Part shown: positions 41,255 to 50,458 of the stretch, piece by piece
Numbering within the stretch: the stretch's first letter is position 1
Layout: each line of letters opens with the position of its first letter
Assembly (NCBI GenBank): GCA_016717205.1
Contig: JADKGC010000002.1
Location: 744,001-808,000, forward strand
Reading direction: 5' to 3'
Origin: Candidatus Flexifilum breve
Lineage (GTDB): Bacteria > Chloroflexota > Anaerolineae > Aggregatilineales > Phototrophicaceae
DNA: 64,000 nt
Translations under genes and position numbers: made by a program
The notes under the pieces: generated by a model
Database searches by the model: none
The model's input: the letters and a program-made list of their open reading frames with translations, nothing else
Told to the model about the DNA's origin: nothing

Positions 41255-42064
41255 TCCGCACGCTGCCGCGCCTTTCCTCCCAAGAACGCCTCGTTTACGG
41301 CATGGTCGTCGTGTGGATTCTGACGATGATCAGCGTGCCGATTGTGCGCTGGACGCTCGGCGATGCAGCGCTGCCCACCGCGGTCAGCCTCGGCGTGCTC
41401 ATGCAAGTGATCGCCGTGTGCGTAGTGTTGATCAGCGCGCGTGGGGCGGGCGGCGCGCGCTCACCACCATCGGCGTGATCGTCGCGCTGGCCTGGCTGAC
41501 CGAGTTCATCGGTCACACCACGGGCTTTCCCTTCGGCAGTTACGACTATACGCCGCGCTTGCAGCCGCAGGTCGGCGGCGTGCCGCTGCTCATCCCGCTG
41601 GCGTGGCTGATGATGCTCCCGCCCGCGTGGGCGATGGCGAGGGTGATTAACCTCACCCCCAGCCCCCTCTCCGAGGGGAGAGGGGGAGACAAACATGGGG
41701 GGTGAGGCTGCGCTTCATCGTCGTGACGGCGCTGGCCTTCACCGCGTGGGATTTGTTCCTCGACCCGCAGATGGTGGCGTGGGACTTATGGCGCTGGGAA
41801 TTCCCCGGCGCGTATTTCGGCATTCCGCTGGTGAATTTCGCCGGGTGGCTGCTCGCCTCCGCGCTGATCACGTTCGCCGCCTCGCTGATCGCGCCGATCC
41901 AGACCTTACCCGCGCGCCCCTTGGTGGTCATCTACGTGATCACGTGGCTGCTGGAGACGGGCGGATTGGCGCTCTTCTGGGGGCTACCCGGTCCGGCGCT
42001 GGTGGGGTTCGTGGCGATGGGCGGCATGCTGTTGTGGGGCTGGAGGCGATCGCGTGGACGCTAA
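41251..42064 (+). pseudogene. cruF: cruF-type carotenoid biosynthesis protein, interrupted twice
   Basis: Three frames together make one membrane protein of the CruF/bisanhydrobacterioruberin hydratase family (Caroten_synth). Frame 1 (41251-~41450) holds the first two helices. Frame 2 (~41445-41645) reads RRALTTIGVIVALAWLTEFI, then GHTTGFPFGSYDYT and VPLLIPLAWLMMLPPAWAMA. Frame 3 (41702-42064) reads TAWDLFLDPQMVAWDLWRWE and GIPLVNFAGWLLASA. The first break is a one-base shift in a G/C-rich run (~41448-41458), which could be a sequencing error. The second is a C-rich hairpin repeat (41648-41705) that ends frame 2 with repeat-derived codons. The enzyme hydrates the psi end of gamma-carotene. 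As read, the gene is not intact. Confidence 0.75.
41648..41705. repeat. C-rich hairpin repeat inside cruF
   Basis: AACCTCACCCCCAGCCCCCT-CTCCGAGGGGAGAGGGGGAGACAAAC-ATGGGGGGTGAGG. The core arms (CCCCCTCTCC / GGAGAGGGGG) pair, and outer CTCACCCCC / GGGGGTGAG arms also pair. Same unit as the intergenic copies at ~12126 and ~25345. It cuts conserved cruF sequence between MMLPPAWAMARV and LRFIVVTALAFTAWD. Confidence 0.8.
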
Positions 42065-42674
42065 CACGCTAACCCAAACGCTGGTGTGGACGATCATCAG
42101 CTTCATCAGCGGGTCGCTGATGCTGGCCTACTGGTTCGGGCGGGCTGTCACCAAAACCGACGCGCGCAGCATCGGCGATGGCAACCCCGGCGCGGCGAAC
42201 GTCATGAAGGCGGGCGGGACGAAGATCGGCCTGATCGCCATGCTGCTCGACGCGTTCAAAGGCGCGATCCCCGTGAGCATCGCCAAATACGTGATCGGAC
42301 TGACGGGCGTCCCGCTGATCATTGTGGCGCTCGCGCCGATCTTCGGGCACGCGTATTCGCCCTTCCTGCGCGGGCGCGGCGGTAAAGCGGTCGCCGTGAG
42401 TTTTGGCGTGTGGACGGCGCTCACCATCTGGGAAGCGCCGACCTTCGGCGGTATCCTGCTCGGCGTGTGGTTTTCAGTGGTGGCGCGGTCAGGGTGGGCG
42501 GTGCTGCTCACGCTGCTGTGCCTGATCGGGTACTATCTCATCACGTGGCGCGATCCGGTCATGCTGGTGGTGCTGGCGATCAACGCGCTGCTGCTGGTGT
42601 GGAAGTACCGCGCCGACTTCCGCCACGCGCCCGGGTTCCGCCCGTGGATTCTGCAACGCTTACCGAATCGCTAG
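42054..42674 (+). CDS. plsY: Divergent PlsY-like acyltransferase
   Basis: 206 residues from GTG 42054, overlapping the end of cruF by 11 bases, with GGAGG eight bases upstream. About six helices. PlsY landmarks: SLMLAYWFGR at the N-terminus, DARSIGDGNPGAANVMKAGG (motif 1) and GHAYSPFLRGRGGKAVAV (motif 3). Typical PlsY motif 1 is GSGNxGATNxxR; here Ser is Asp, Thr is Ala and Arg is Lys. As I recall, the Ser and Arg are needed in pneumococcal PlsY. PlsY moves an acyl group from acyl-phosphate to glycerol-3-phosphate. Given the altered motif and its place between cruF and a glycosyltransferase, acylation of a carotenoid glycoside is a testable alternative. Confidence 0.78.
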   Translation: MDANTLTQTLVWTIISFISGSLMLAYWFGRAVTKTDARSIGDGNPGAANVMKAGGTKIGLIAMLLDAFKGAIPVSIAKYVIGLTGVPLIIVALAPIFGHAYSPFLRGRGGKAVAVSFGVWTALTIWEAPTFGGILLGVWFSVVARSGWAVLLTLLCLIGYYLITWRDPVMLVVLAINALLLVWKYRADFRHAPGFRPWILQRLPNR

Positions 42675-42699
42675 AGACGCGCTATAGTTGATCATACGT

Positions 42700-42815
42700 C
42701 TCTGACCCCACCCCCGGCCCCTCCCCGAATTCAGGGAGGGGAGACAGCAAAAGCATTGTTTGCCGCCCCTCTCCTCGCTTGCGTGGGAGAGGGGTTGGGG
42801 GGAGAGGGGAAACGC
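42700..42815. repeat. Two C-rich hairpin repeats between plsY-like and GT2 genes
   Basis: CCCCTCCCCGAATTCAGGGA-GGGGAG (~42718-42744) and CCCCTCTCCTCGCTTGCGTG-GGAGAGGGG (~42767-42795), a pair in the same order as at ~51830-51900 and ~59785-59860. This pair is therefore a larger shared unit. Confidence 0.75.
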
Positions 42816-42858
42816 CAATGAGTCGGATCCCTAGCTGACGTTACGATACGCAAAAGCC

Positions 42859-44065
42859 ATGCTCACCATCATCCTGACCGCGCTCATCGCGCCCCCGCTG
42901 CTCGTCATCCTGTTCACCGCCCTGCTCAACGCGGTGACGTTTCCGCGGCTGCGCCGCGCGCCCAAACCCAAGCCGCCGCGCCCCGGCCAACAGGTGAACC
43001 TCGACCTGACGCGCCCGCTCCCCCTGCCGTATGTTTCCGTGCTGATCCCGGCGCGCAATGAGGCTGACACCATCGCCTACACGGTCAAGGCGCTGCTCGC
43101 AGCCATACCCCGCTTTCGAAGTGATTCTGCTCGACGACCAATCGACGGATGGCACGGGCGAGATCGCGCTGGCGGCGTCCAATGGCGATCAGCGGCTCAC
43201 GATCATCAAGGGACAGCCGCTGCTGCCGGGCTGGTTGGGAAAGAACTGGGCGTGTCAGCAGTTGGCGAACGCGGCGCGCGGCGACATTCTGCTGTTCACC
43301 GACGCCGATGTGCAGTGGCAGCCCGGCGCGCTCGAAGCGCTCATCCGCCACATGACGCGCACGAAAGCGGATCTGCTCACGGTGTGGTCGACGCAGACGA
43401 CGGTCACATGGAGCGAACGGCTGATCGTGCCGCTGATCGCGCTGGTCATCCTCGGCTATCTGCCCGCCTTCCTCGTCCATATGACGCCATTTCCGGCGTT
43501 TGCCGCCGCGAATGGGCAGTGCCTCGCGTTTCGGCGTAAAGCTTACACAGCGATCGGCGGGCACATCAGCGTGCGCGACCGCATCGTCGAGGACATCACC
43601 TTCGCCCGCGTGATCAAGGCGAAGGGGCTGCGCTTGCGCATGGCCGACGGCGCGGGGCTGGTCGTATGCCGCATGTATCGCAACTGGCGCGGTGTGCGGG
43701 ACGGGTTCGCCAAGAACATCATCGCGGGCTACGGCGGCCATGTGATCTTCCTGCTGCTAGCGACCGTCTTCCACTGGCTGATCTTCCTCGTGCCGCCGCT
43801 GTGGCTGCTCACAGGCTGGCTGTGGCCGCTGGACACGCTCTACCCGGTCGTGCCGCTGGTGCTGACGCTGCTCGGCCTCGCTATCCGCGCCAGCACGGCG
43901 CTGGCGACCCGCCAACGGGTGCAGGATGCGCTCTTCATGCCGCTCTCCGCGCTGCTCATGACCGTGATCGCCGCGCAAGCGCTCTACTGGCAGGTGCGTT
44001 ACGGTGGCGTGTTGTGGAAGGGGCGCGTCATCAAGCCGGAAGAACCGAAAGTGCTGGTGGAGTAG
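42859..44065 (+). pseudogene. CruG/CrtQ-like carotenoid glycosyltransferase (GT2), frameshifted
   Basis: The 5' part (42859 to ~43105) gives an N-terminal helix and YVSVLIPARNEADTIAYTVK. The rest (to 44065) is in the next frame and continues YPAFEVILLDDQSTDGTGEI, PLLPGWLGKNWACQQLANAA and LLFTDADVQW, with RDRIVEDITFARVIKAKGLR and C-terminal helices. GWLGKNWAC is typical of CruG/CrtQ/HpnB-type membrane GT2 enzymes. Insertion of one base near ctcgcagccatacc (~43098-43108) would restore QPYPAFEV and a ~400-residue protein, so a sequencing error or a recent mutation is likely. It would add a sugar to the hydroxylated carotenoid made by CruF. Confidence 0.78.
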
Positions 44066-44067
44066 AT

Positions 44068-44081
44068 TAATTCTAGAATTA
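44068..44081. promoter_or_regulatory. 14-bp perfect palindrome TAATTCTAGAATTA
   Basis: A perfect AT-rich palindrome just after the glycosyltransferase stop codon, followed by AT-rich sequence with a TATTAT (~44085-44090) about 90 bases before the next gene. It could be an operator for that gene. No known regulator site is recognised. Confidence 0.3.
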
Positions 44082-44179
44082 GCGTATTATAAGTTGGTAA
44101 ATCTTAAGTATCATTCCGTGAACGGTTCCCCTACACTTAATAAGTGAATTTAGTTGCGCAGCCCAAAGGTGACCTCCGC

Positions 44180-44581
44180 ATGCCCATCTTCGTTGAACGT
44201 CTAGCCGACGAACCCATTCTGATCGCCGTTTACACGGGTCACATCACGCTCGAAGAAGTTCTCGACATGTACCACACCAGCGCCGAACTGATCGGCGACG
44301 ATCCCCGCGTGTTTCACCGCATCAGTGACACCCGCGGCGCGACCTCCGATTTTGCCGCGATGCTCAAACTCGTGCAGGCCGCCAGTCAGGCCACGGCTGG
44401 GTCCTCCATCGACAGTCATATTCAGGTGACGTATGTCGGCACCACCACGTGGATCAAGTTCTTGCGCGATACGTTTGCCAAGCGCGGCGTGTTGATGCCG
44501 GCTTTTGAAGACATGGAGACGGCGCTCGAATCGGTGCGCTATCGCATCGCGACGGAGAGCAGCTCTACGCCCACGACGTAG
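44180..44581 (+). CDS. STAS/SpoIIAA-like-sized protein, unknown function
   Basis: 133 residues from ATG 44180, with AAAGGTGA nine bases upstream; a GTG at 44144 is also in frame. It starts MPIFVERLADEPILIAVYTG-HITLEEVLDMYH and ends in a Ser/Thr-rich tail. The pattern (short beta strands, then 'GHITLEEV' helix, then VFHRISDTRGATSDFAAM) resembles small alpha/beta proteins of the STAS-like/SpoIIAA-like size class, but I cannot confirm homology. No signal peptide. A strong bidirectional terminator separates it from ftsK. Confidence 0.55.
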   Translation: MPIFVERLADEPILIAVYTGHITLEEVLDMYHTSAELIGDDPRVFHRISDTRGATSDFAAMLKLVQAASQATAGSSIDSHIQVTYVGTTTWIKFLRDTFAKRGVLMPAFEDMETALESVRYRIATESSSTPTT

Positions 44582-44610
44582 AACACCAACCGGTTTTGCC
44601 CCAGAATCGA

Positions 44611-44638
44611 AAACGGACGAGGCGTGCCTCGTCCGTTT
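44611..44638. terminator. Bidirectional terminator made from a GACGAGGC-type palindrome
   Basis: AAACGGACGAGGC (44611-44623) and GCCTCGTCCGTTT (44626-44638) pair perfectly, with A-rich sequence before and T-rich sequence after. It lies between two convergent genes. The core is the same GACGAGGCxxGCCTCGTC palindrome found in the dispersed GTAGGG repeats, here used as, or recruited into, a terminator. Confidence 0.7.
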
Positions 44639-44662
44639 AACATCTCGGTTACGCCAACCGTC

Positions 44663-47600
44663 TTACTTCGGCGGCGGTGGGAGCAGCACCTCGCGCGGTT
44701 TCGCGCCTTCAACCGCTGGCCCGACGATGCCGCGCTCCTCCATCAAATCGATGAGGCGGGCGGCGCGGGTGTAGCCGATGCGCAGCTTGCGCTGGAGCAG
44801 CGACACGGACGCGCGGTTCTGCCGCCGCACGAGGTCGACGGCCTGATTGTACAGCGCGTCGTCCACATCCTCGTCGTCCTCGTCGTCATCCCCGTAATCG
44901 TCGTCTGCTTCCTGCCGTGACAGGAAGCTGGACTGCTGGCCGCGCTTCCCATCTGACTTGAGCGGGATGGGGCTCTTGCCCTCTTCGTCGACAATCGCGC
45001 TGATGAGCGGCTTGGACGCGGCGATCATCTCTTCCTGCGTCATCTGGCCGCGCCAGAAATGCGTGATGTTGCCCAGTTCGCTATCGGACACATACACGCC
45101 CTGCATACGCACCGGGGCGGGCGAGTCGCCGCTCATGTAGAGCATGTCACCGCGACCGAGCAGGCGATCCGCGCCGGGCTGGTCGAGGATGACGCGGCTG
45201 TCCGTACCGGAGGCCACCGCGAACGCGATACGCGCCGGGAAGTTCGCCTTGATCAAACCGGTGACGACATCGACCGACGGGCGCTGCGTGGCGATCACAA
45301 GGTGGATGCCAGTCGCGCGGGCGAGCGCGGCGATACGGGTGATCACGCGCTCGGTTTCGTCCGGCGCGAGCATCATCAAGTCGGCTAATTCGTCGATGAT
45401 CACGACGATGTACGGCAGCGGGTCGGTGCCCTGCGGCAGGTGCTTGTTGAAGTCTTCGATGTTACGCGCGCCCGCGGTGCTGAAGCGGCGGTAGCGTTCG
45501 TCCATCTCACGCGTGACCCACTTCAACACGCTGACGATGCGTTCTAGCTCGGTCACGACGGGCGCGACCAGATGCGGAATGCCGTTGTAGCCCGTCAGTT
45601 CGACGCGCTTGGGGTCGACCATGATGAACTTGACCGTCGACGGCTGGTTCTTGAGCAGCAGACTGGCGATGATCGCATTGACGCACACCGACTTACCGGA
45701 ACCCGTCGTCCCGGCGATCAGCAGGTGCGGCATCGACGCGAGGTCGGCGGCGACGGGCGTGCCGTCCACGCCTTGACCGAGCGCGATGGCCAGCGGCGAA
45801 TTGATCTTTTTGAACTCTTTCGACTCCAGCACATCGCGCAGGCGCACAATCGCCGATTTATCGTTCGGCACTTCAATGCCGACGTAGCCCTTACCGGGCA
45901 CGGGCGCTTCCACACGGATGGAGCGCGCGCCGAGCGCAAGCTGAATGTCCTTGTCGAGCGCGGCAATCGAGCTGACCTTCACGCGCATCTTCTTGCCGCC
46001 GCGCACGGGGACGTAATCCGGCTCGACGCCGAACTGCGTGATCACCGGGCCGGTGCGGACTTCCACCACGCGACCGGGCGCACCGAAACTTTCGAGTGTC
46101 TCCTGAATGGTGCGGGCGCGTTCCAGCAGCAGATTATGGTCGATCTCCTGATCCTGCCCGGAGATGATCAGATCGTCGTAGCTGGGCATCTTCCAGTCTT
46201 TCGGCGGCTTGGAGCGGACGATCTTGCCGCCGCCTTCCAGTTCGCCGACTTCGTCCACCCCGCCGAGAATGCCCCGCGCAGAGGGCGGCGGCGCGGTCGG
46301 GCGGCTGGTCGCGATGTACGGCAGGTCGTCAGCTGGTTTGCCGAACGCGGTCGAGGCCTTTTCGACGGGTTTATCCGCCTTGACAGGCGGATTGTCTTCC
46401 GGTCGGGCGTAGATGTGCGCCTTCTCCGGCGGCGCGACCGAGGCCGCAGGCGTCAGCGGCACAGCGGGTTTGTCCACCTTGAACGGCGGGTCATCGGCCT
46501 TGAACGGATCGCGCTTCTCCGGCGTGAGCGAGGCCGCGGGCGTCAGCGGTTCGCGCTTTTCGAGCGGCGGCGGCACGGCGGCAGGCTTATCCACTTTGAA
46601 CGGCGGATCAGCGTGCCGATCAGGCGTGACCGAGGCCGCGGGTTTGTCCACCTTGAACGGCGGGTCGTCCGCCTTGAACGGGTCGCGTTTTTCGAGCGGC
46701 TGCGGGGGCTTGGCCGTCGCTTCGGGCTTCTCGCCTTCCGGGCGACCGGACAGCGTGTTCATACGCGACTGCCAGCTCGGGAGCTCGGTTTTCGGCGTTT
46801 CGGTCGTCGCCGATTTTGGCTTGGCCGGGGGCAGACTCGCCCACTTGCCGGTCTCGTCTTCCTCTTCGTCGTCGATGATCAAGCCGGTCGCTGCCTTGCG
46901 CACTTCCAACGGCTTGTCGTCGCGCACGGGCGGATCGGCAGGCTTAACGCTCTCCGCGGCGGCTTTGACCTCTTCGGTCGGTGTTTCCGCCTTGGCGGGT
47001 TCGGTCTGCCCGATAGGTTTACGTTCGAACGGACGCGGCTTGAGCAGATCGCCGAGGCGCGCGGGAGGCGCATCATCGTCCTCGTCGTCGCTGCTGAACT
47101 GGCTGGCCGCAGGTTTGATCGGCTCGGCGGGTTTCGCCGCCGGGCTAACAGCGTCCGCGGGTTTGGCGAACGGGCTGGTCGGCTGCGCAGGCTTGAACGG
47201 CGACTCAGTCGAGGCCGCCGCGGGCTGCGCAAACGGACTGCTCGGCGCCGCGGGTTTGGCGAAGGGAGTGGTCGGCTCGGCGGGTTTCGCTGCCGGGCTC
47301 ACGGGTGACGCGGGCTTGAACGGCGACTCGGTCGAGGCCGCCGCAGGTTTCGCGAACGGGCTCGTCGGATCGGCGGGCTTGGCCGCGGACACTGCTGGAT
47401 CAGCCGTCGGCGCAGGCGTCGGATTGGCGGGCTTGGCCGCGGTCTCCTGCTTGCTGTACTGCGCGATCAACTGGTCGCGGCGCGACATGCCGCCCGCCGG
47501 TCGTTCGCCGGGCGTCGGAGCCGCGGACGAGGTGGTCGCCGGGCCGGGCATGCGCTCCGCCGCGGGTTTCTCGACGGTAGGCTTGTCCGGGGCTGTCACC

Positions 47601-50458
47601 GAGGCAGCAGCAGGCTTATCGACGGATTTCTCGTCTTTCCGGGCATCCTCCGGCTTCGCGCCGAACGGCAGCCGACCACTCAGGCCACCCAAGCGACCGC
47701 CAATCCCGCCCGTCTTTTCGGGTTCAGGCTTGGTGGTGTCCGGGGCAGGCGGCGTGGCTGTCAGTGAGGCCGCGGGCTTTTCGACCGTGCTCGTCTTGTC
47801 ATCTTTCCTGGTGTCATCCGGCTTCGCACCGAACGGCAGGCGACCGCTCAGGCCACCCAAGCGTCCGCCGATCCCGCCGCTCTTGTCCGCCTCCGGCTTG
47901 ACCGGGTCGGCAATTGCGGTGGACGCCGCAGGCTGCGCGCCAGTGAGCGCCGCAGCGGGCTTCTCGACCGTCGTCGTTTTGTCATCTTTCTTCGTGTCAT
48001 CGGGCTTCGCGCCAAACGGCAGCCGACTGCCCAATCCACCAAAGCGACCGCCACCTTTGTCCGCGTCCGGTTTGGGCGCTTCCGCCGTGCGCGGCGTGGT
48101 TTCGGGATCAGGTGTGGACGATGATGACACCACCGTCGCCGCCGCGCCTGACAGCGAGGCCGCGATCAATTCGGTCGGGCTGGGGCGGTTGGCTGATTTC
48201 GCGGGTTCAAGCGGCACAGGTTCGCCGCCGCGCATCGGCGCGGTGAACGTACGTCCGCCCATCGTGATCGGGATGCTGCGCTCGGAGTCCGGGGCGGGCA
48301 GCGGTGCTTGCACCACAGGCGCGGGGATCGGCGCGGGGAGCGCCGCGGTCGCCCCTGCAGGCAGGGCTTCCTGACCGCTTTCGGGTTTGCTCACGCTGAT
48401 CTGCGGCAGAGCCGCCGCGGCGGCGGCAGCGACCGCGGCTTTCTCCGCGCGGATGGCGGCGGCGCGCTGCTGGCGGCGGCGTACCGAGTCGCCGAGGCTG
48501 CGGAAGAGGCTGATCACGATGATCGCCAGATCCGACGCGCTCATATTCAGGGACAGCATCAGGCCAATGGTCAGCCACAGCACGAGCGCGAGGAAGCCGC
48601 CGATCTCCGACAGGTTGCTAATCAGCAGGAAGTAGATCTCCCCGCCGATGCGACCACCGCCTTGCCCCAACTGCCACGAAATCGTGAGGAAAACATTCTT
48701 GACCGTCCACAGGTAATCCTGCCCCGCGCCGACTTCATAGCGCATGGAGTGGACGAACTGCATCGCCACCAGCATGCCGACGAACAACAGCGTCGCGCCG
48801 ATCAAGCGCATGCGCGGGATGACAGGCGCGTCGTCACCGAAGTGGCGCAGAATCAGCACCACGCCGATGGCGAAGATCACCAGCACCACGCCAATCGCGC
48901 CCCACCCGAAGCCTTCGGAGAGCACGCGGTTAATTTCGGAGGTGAGCGCGCCCTTCACCGGGGAGAGGCTGCTTAACAGCAAAATCAGCGAGCCGAGGAC
49001 CATCGACACGCCGAGGATATCGAGTTTATTGTCGAGCGTCAGCCCGGTGGCATCGACTTTGGGCGCTTTGCTGGCGCGGGCTTTCTTGGCGTCGTTGTCC
49101 GCTTTAAAGGGGTTCAGCGCGCGCAAACGGTCGGAAAAACTGACCGGAGCGCCCTTCGCCCCGGCTTTCCCGGCGGGCGCTTTGCCCCCGGCTGGCGTCG
49201 CGGGCGCGTTGGGTTTCGCCCCACCGCCACCGAACGGAAGTTTGCCGCCGAGGATGCCGCCGCCGCCGGAACTGGCAGGCGCGCTGCTGCTGGTCGGCGC
49301 TCCGGGTTTCGCGCCGCCCGTCGTAAACGGCGAGGTCTTCGCGTCGGCGGGCTTGTCATTCTTGTCACCGCCGCCAAAGCGATTACCTAAGCCGCCGAAC
49401 CCACCGCCCGCGGGCTTGTCATCCTTCTTCGCGGCGGGCTTATCATCTTTTTTGTCACCGCCGCCGAAAGGAAGTTTGCTGCCTAACCCGCCGAGCGCGC
49501 CACCAAGGCCGCCGCCCGCGGGTTTATCGTCCTTCTTCGCGGCGGGTTTATCGTCTTTCTTGTCGCCGCCACCGCCGAAGCGGTTGCCTAACCCCCCGAG
49601 TGTGCCACCGAGGCCACCGCCCGCGGGTTTATCGTCTTTTTTGGCATCCGGCTTGTCACCGCCGCCGCCAAAGCGATTGCCGAGCCCGCCGAGCGCGCCG
49701 CCCAGACCGCCGCCCGCTTTGTCGTCCTTTTTGGCTTCGGGCTTATCGTCTTTCTTGTCGCCCCCGCCGCCAAAACGGTTGCCGAGCCCGCCGAAACCGC
49801 CGCCTTTGTCATCCTTCTTGGTATCGTCTTTCTTCTCGGGAGCGCCACCGAAGCGATTGCCGAGGTTGCCAAGATTGCCGAATGCCCCCGCGGGCTTCTC
49901 GTCCTTTTTATCGTCTTTCTTGTCGTCAGGTTTGCTGGACAGGCCGCCGAGCGCGTTGCCCACCCGGCTCAGGGGGTCGTCTTTCGCGGGCGGGGTCGCG
50001 CCGGGGCGCGCTACACCACCGGGCGGAGGCGTCCCACCGCCACCCGACGAGCCACCACCACCGCTGCCGCCGAGATAGTTACCGCCGCTGGGTCGAAACG
50101 GCTGCACGCCGCTGCCACCACCGGATGATCCGCCAGAACTGCCACCAGCGCCCCCACCGGATCCACCGCTGCCGGGCGTATTCGGGCGCGGGAAACCGCT
50201 GCCGCCACCCTGATTGCCGCCCATCGCCCCCGGCGATCGGACGGGACTTGGTGTGTTGATGCCGCCACCACTGCCCGGGGAACCACCGGGAGTCGGCGCG
50301 CCGGGATTGGGGCGTTGGGGTAGACCAGCGCCGCGCACGCTCGCGCCGCCGCTAGAGAATGGGTTATTCGTTGAGCGGCGAATCTCGCCGTCATCGTCTT
50401 GTTCGTCTTCGTAGTCGTCGTCCTCGGGATCGTCGTAGTCTTCTTCGTACTTAGTCAT
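44663..50458 (-). CDS. ftsK: FtsK/SpoIIIE DNA translocase with very long low-complexity linkers
   Basis: 1931 residues from ATG 50458 (AGGG upstream), well over the ~750-1350 usual for FtsK. An acidic, then Gly/Pro-rich N-terminus (~1-140) leads into ~15 degenerate repeats of GGLGNRFGGG plus DKKDDKPAAKK (~150-470). Four to five membrane helices follow (~476-656), then a Pro/Ala/Lys/Asp linker (~660-1415) with repeats such as KPAASVTP and RLPFGAKPDDTKKDDK. The motor lies at ~1418-1800: Walker A GTTGSGKS (~1584) and Walker B VVIIDELADLMM (~1688). The C-terminal gamma winged helix, with NRASVSLLQRKLRIGYTRAA, is at ~1865-1925. It pumps DNA at the division septum. Long plus-strand ORFs over it are composition artefacts. 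Confidence 0.92.
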   Translation of the reverse strand: MTKYEEDYDDPEDDDYEDEQDDDGEIRRSTNNPFSSGGASVRGAGLPQRPNPGAPTPGGSPGSGGGINTPSPVRSPGAMGGNQGGGSGFPRPNTPGSGGSGGGAGGSSGGSSGGGSGVQPFRPSGGNYLGGSGGGGSSGGGGTPPPGGVARPGATPPAKDDPLSRVGNALGGLSSKPDDKKDDKKDEKPAGAFGNLGNLGNRFGGAPEKKDDTKKDDKGGGFGGLGNRFGGGGDKKDDKPEAKKDDKAGGGLGGALGGLGNRFGGGGDKPDAKKDDKPAGGGLGGTLGGLGNRFGGGGDKKDDKPAAKKDDKPAGGGLGGALGGLGSKLPFGGGDKKDDKPAAKKDDKPAGGGFGGLGNRFGGGDKNDKPADAKTSPFTTGGAKPGAPTSSSAPASSGGGGILGGKLPFGGGGAKPNAPATPAGGKAPAGKAGAKGAPVSFSDRLRALNPFKADNDAKKARASKAPKVDATGLTLDNKLDILGVSMVLGSLILLLSSLSPVKGALTSEINRVLSEGFGWGAIGVVLVIFAIGVVLILRHFGDDAPVIPRMRLIGATLLFVGMLVAMQFVHSMRYEVGAGQDYLWTVKNVFLTISWQLGQGGGRIGGEIYFLLISNLSEIGGFLALVLWLTIGLMLSLNMSASDLAIIVISLFRSLGDSVRRRQQRAAAIRAEKAAVAAAAAAALPQISVSKPESGQEALPAGATAALPAPIPAPVVQAPLPAPDSERSIPITMGGRTFTAPMRGGEPVPLEPAKSANRPSPTELIAASLSGAAATVVSSSSTPDPETTPRTAEAPKPDADKGGGRFGGLGSRLPFGAKPDDTKKDDKTTTVEKPAAALTGAQPAASTAIADPVKPEADKSGGIGGRLGGLSGRLPFGAKPDDTRKDDKTSTVEKPAASLTATPPAPDTTKPEPEKTGGIGGRLGGLSGRLPFGAKPEDARKDEKSVDKPAAASVTAPDKPTVEKPAAERMPGPATTSSAAPTPGERPAGGMSRRDQLIAQYSKQETAAKPANPTPAPTADPAVSAAKPADPTSPFAKPAAASTESPFKPASPVSPAAKPAEPTTPFAKPAAPSSPFAQPAAASTESPFKPAQPTSPFAKPADAVSPAAKPAEPIKPAASQFSSDDEDDDAPPARLGDLLKPRPFERKPIGQTEPAKAETPTEEVKAAAESVKPADPPVRDDKPLEVRKAATGLIIDDEEEDETGKWASLPPAKPKSATTETPKTELPSWQSRMNTLSGRPEGEKPEATAKPPQPLEKRDPFKADDPPFKVDKPAASVTPDRHADPPFKVDKPAAVPPPLEKREPLTPAASLTPEKRDPFKADDPPFKVDKPAVPLTPAASVAPPEKAHIYARPEDNPPVKADKPVEKASTAFGKPADDLPYIATSRPTAPPPSARGILGGVDEVGELEGGGKIVRSKPPKDWKMPSYDDLIISGQDQEIDHNLLLERARTIQETLESFGAPGRVVEVRTGPVITQFGVEPDYVPVRGGKKMRVKVSSIAALDKDIQLALGARSIRVEAPVPGKGYVGIEVPNDKSAIVRLRDVLESKEFKKINSPLAIALGQGVDGTPVAADLASMPHLLIAGTTGSGKSVCVNAIIASLLLKNQPSTVKFIMVDPKRVELTGYNGIPHLVAPVVTELERIVSVLKWVTREMDERYRRFSTAGARNIEDFNKHLPQGTDPLPYIVVIIDELADLMMLAPDETERVITRIAALARATGIHLVIATQRPSVDVVTGLIKANFPARIAFAVASGTDSRVILDQPGADRLLGRGDMLYMSGDSPAPVRMQGVYVSDSELGNITHFWRGQMTQEEMIAASKPLISAIVDEEGKSPIPLKSDGKRGQQSSFLSRQEADDDYGDDDEDDEDVDDALYNQAVDLVRRQNRASVSLLQRKLRIGYTRAARLIDLMEERGIVGPAVEGAKPREVLLPPPPK

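Noticed and set aside
45572..50078. Three long plus-strand ORFs (578, 653 and 444 codons) opposite ftsK
   Set aside because: They have no recognisable domains and are rich in residues expected from reverse reading of GC-rich low-complexity codons; the minus strand encodes an intact FtsK motor.
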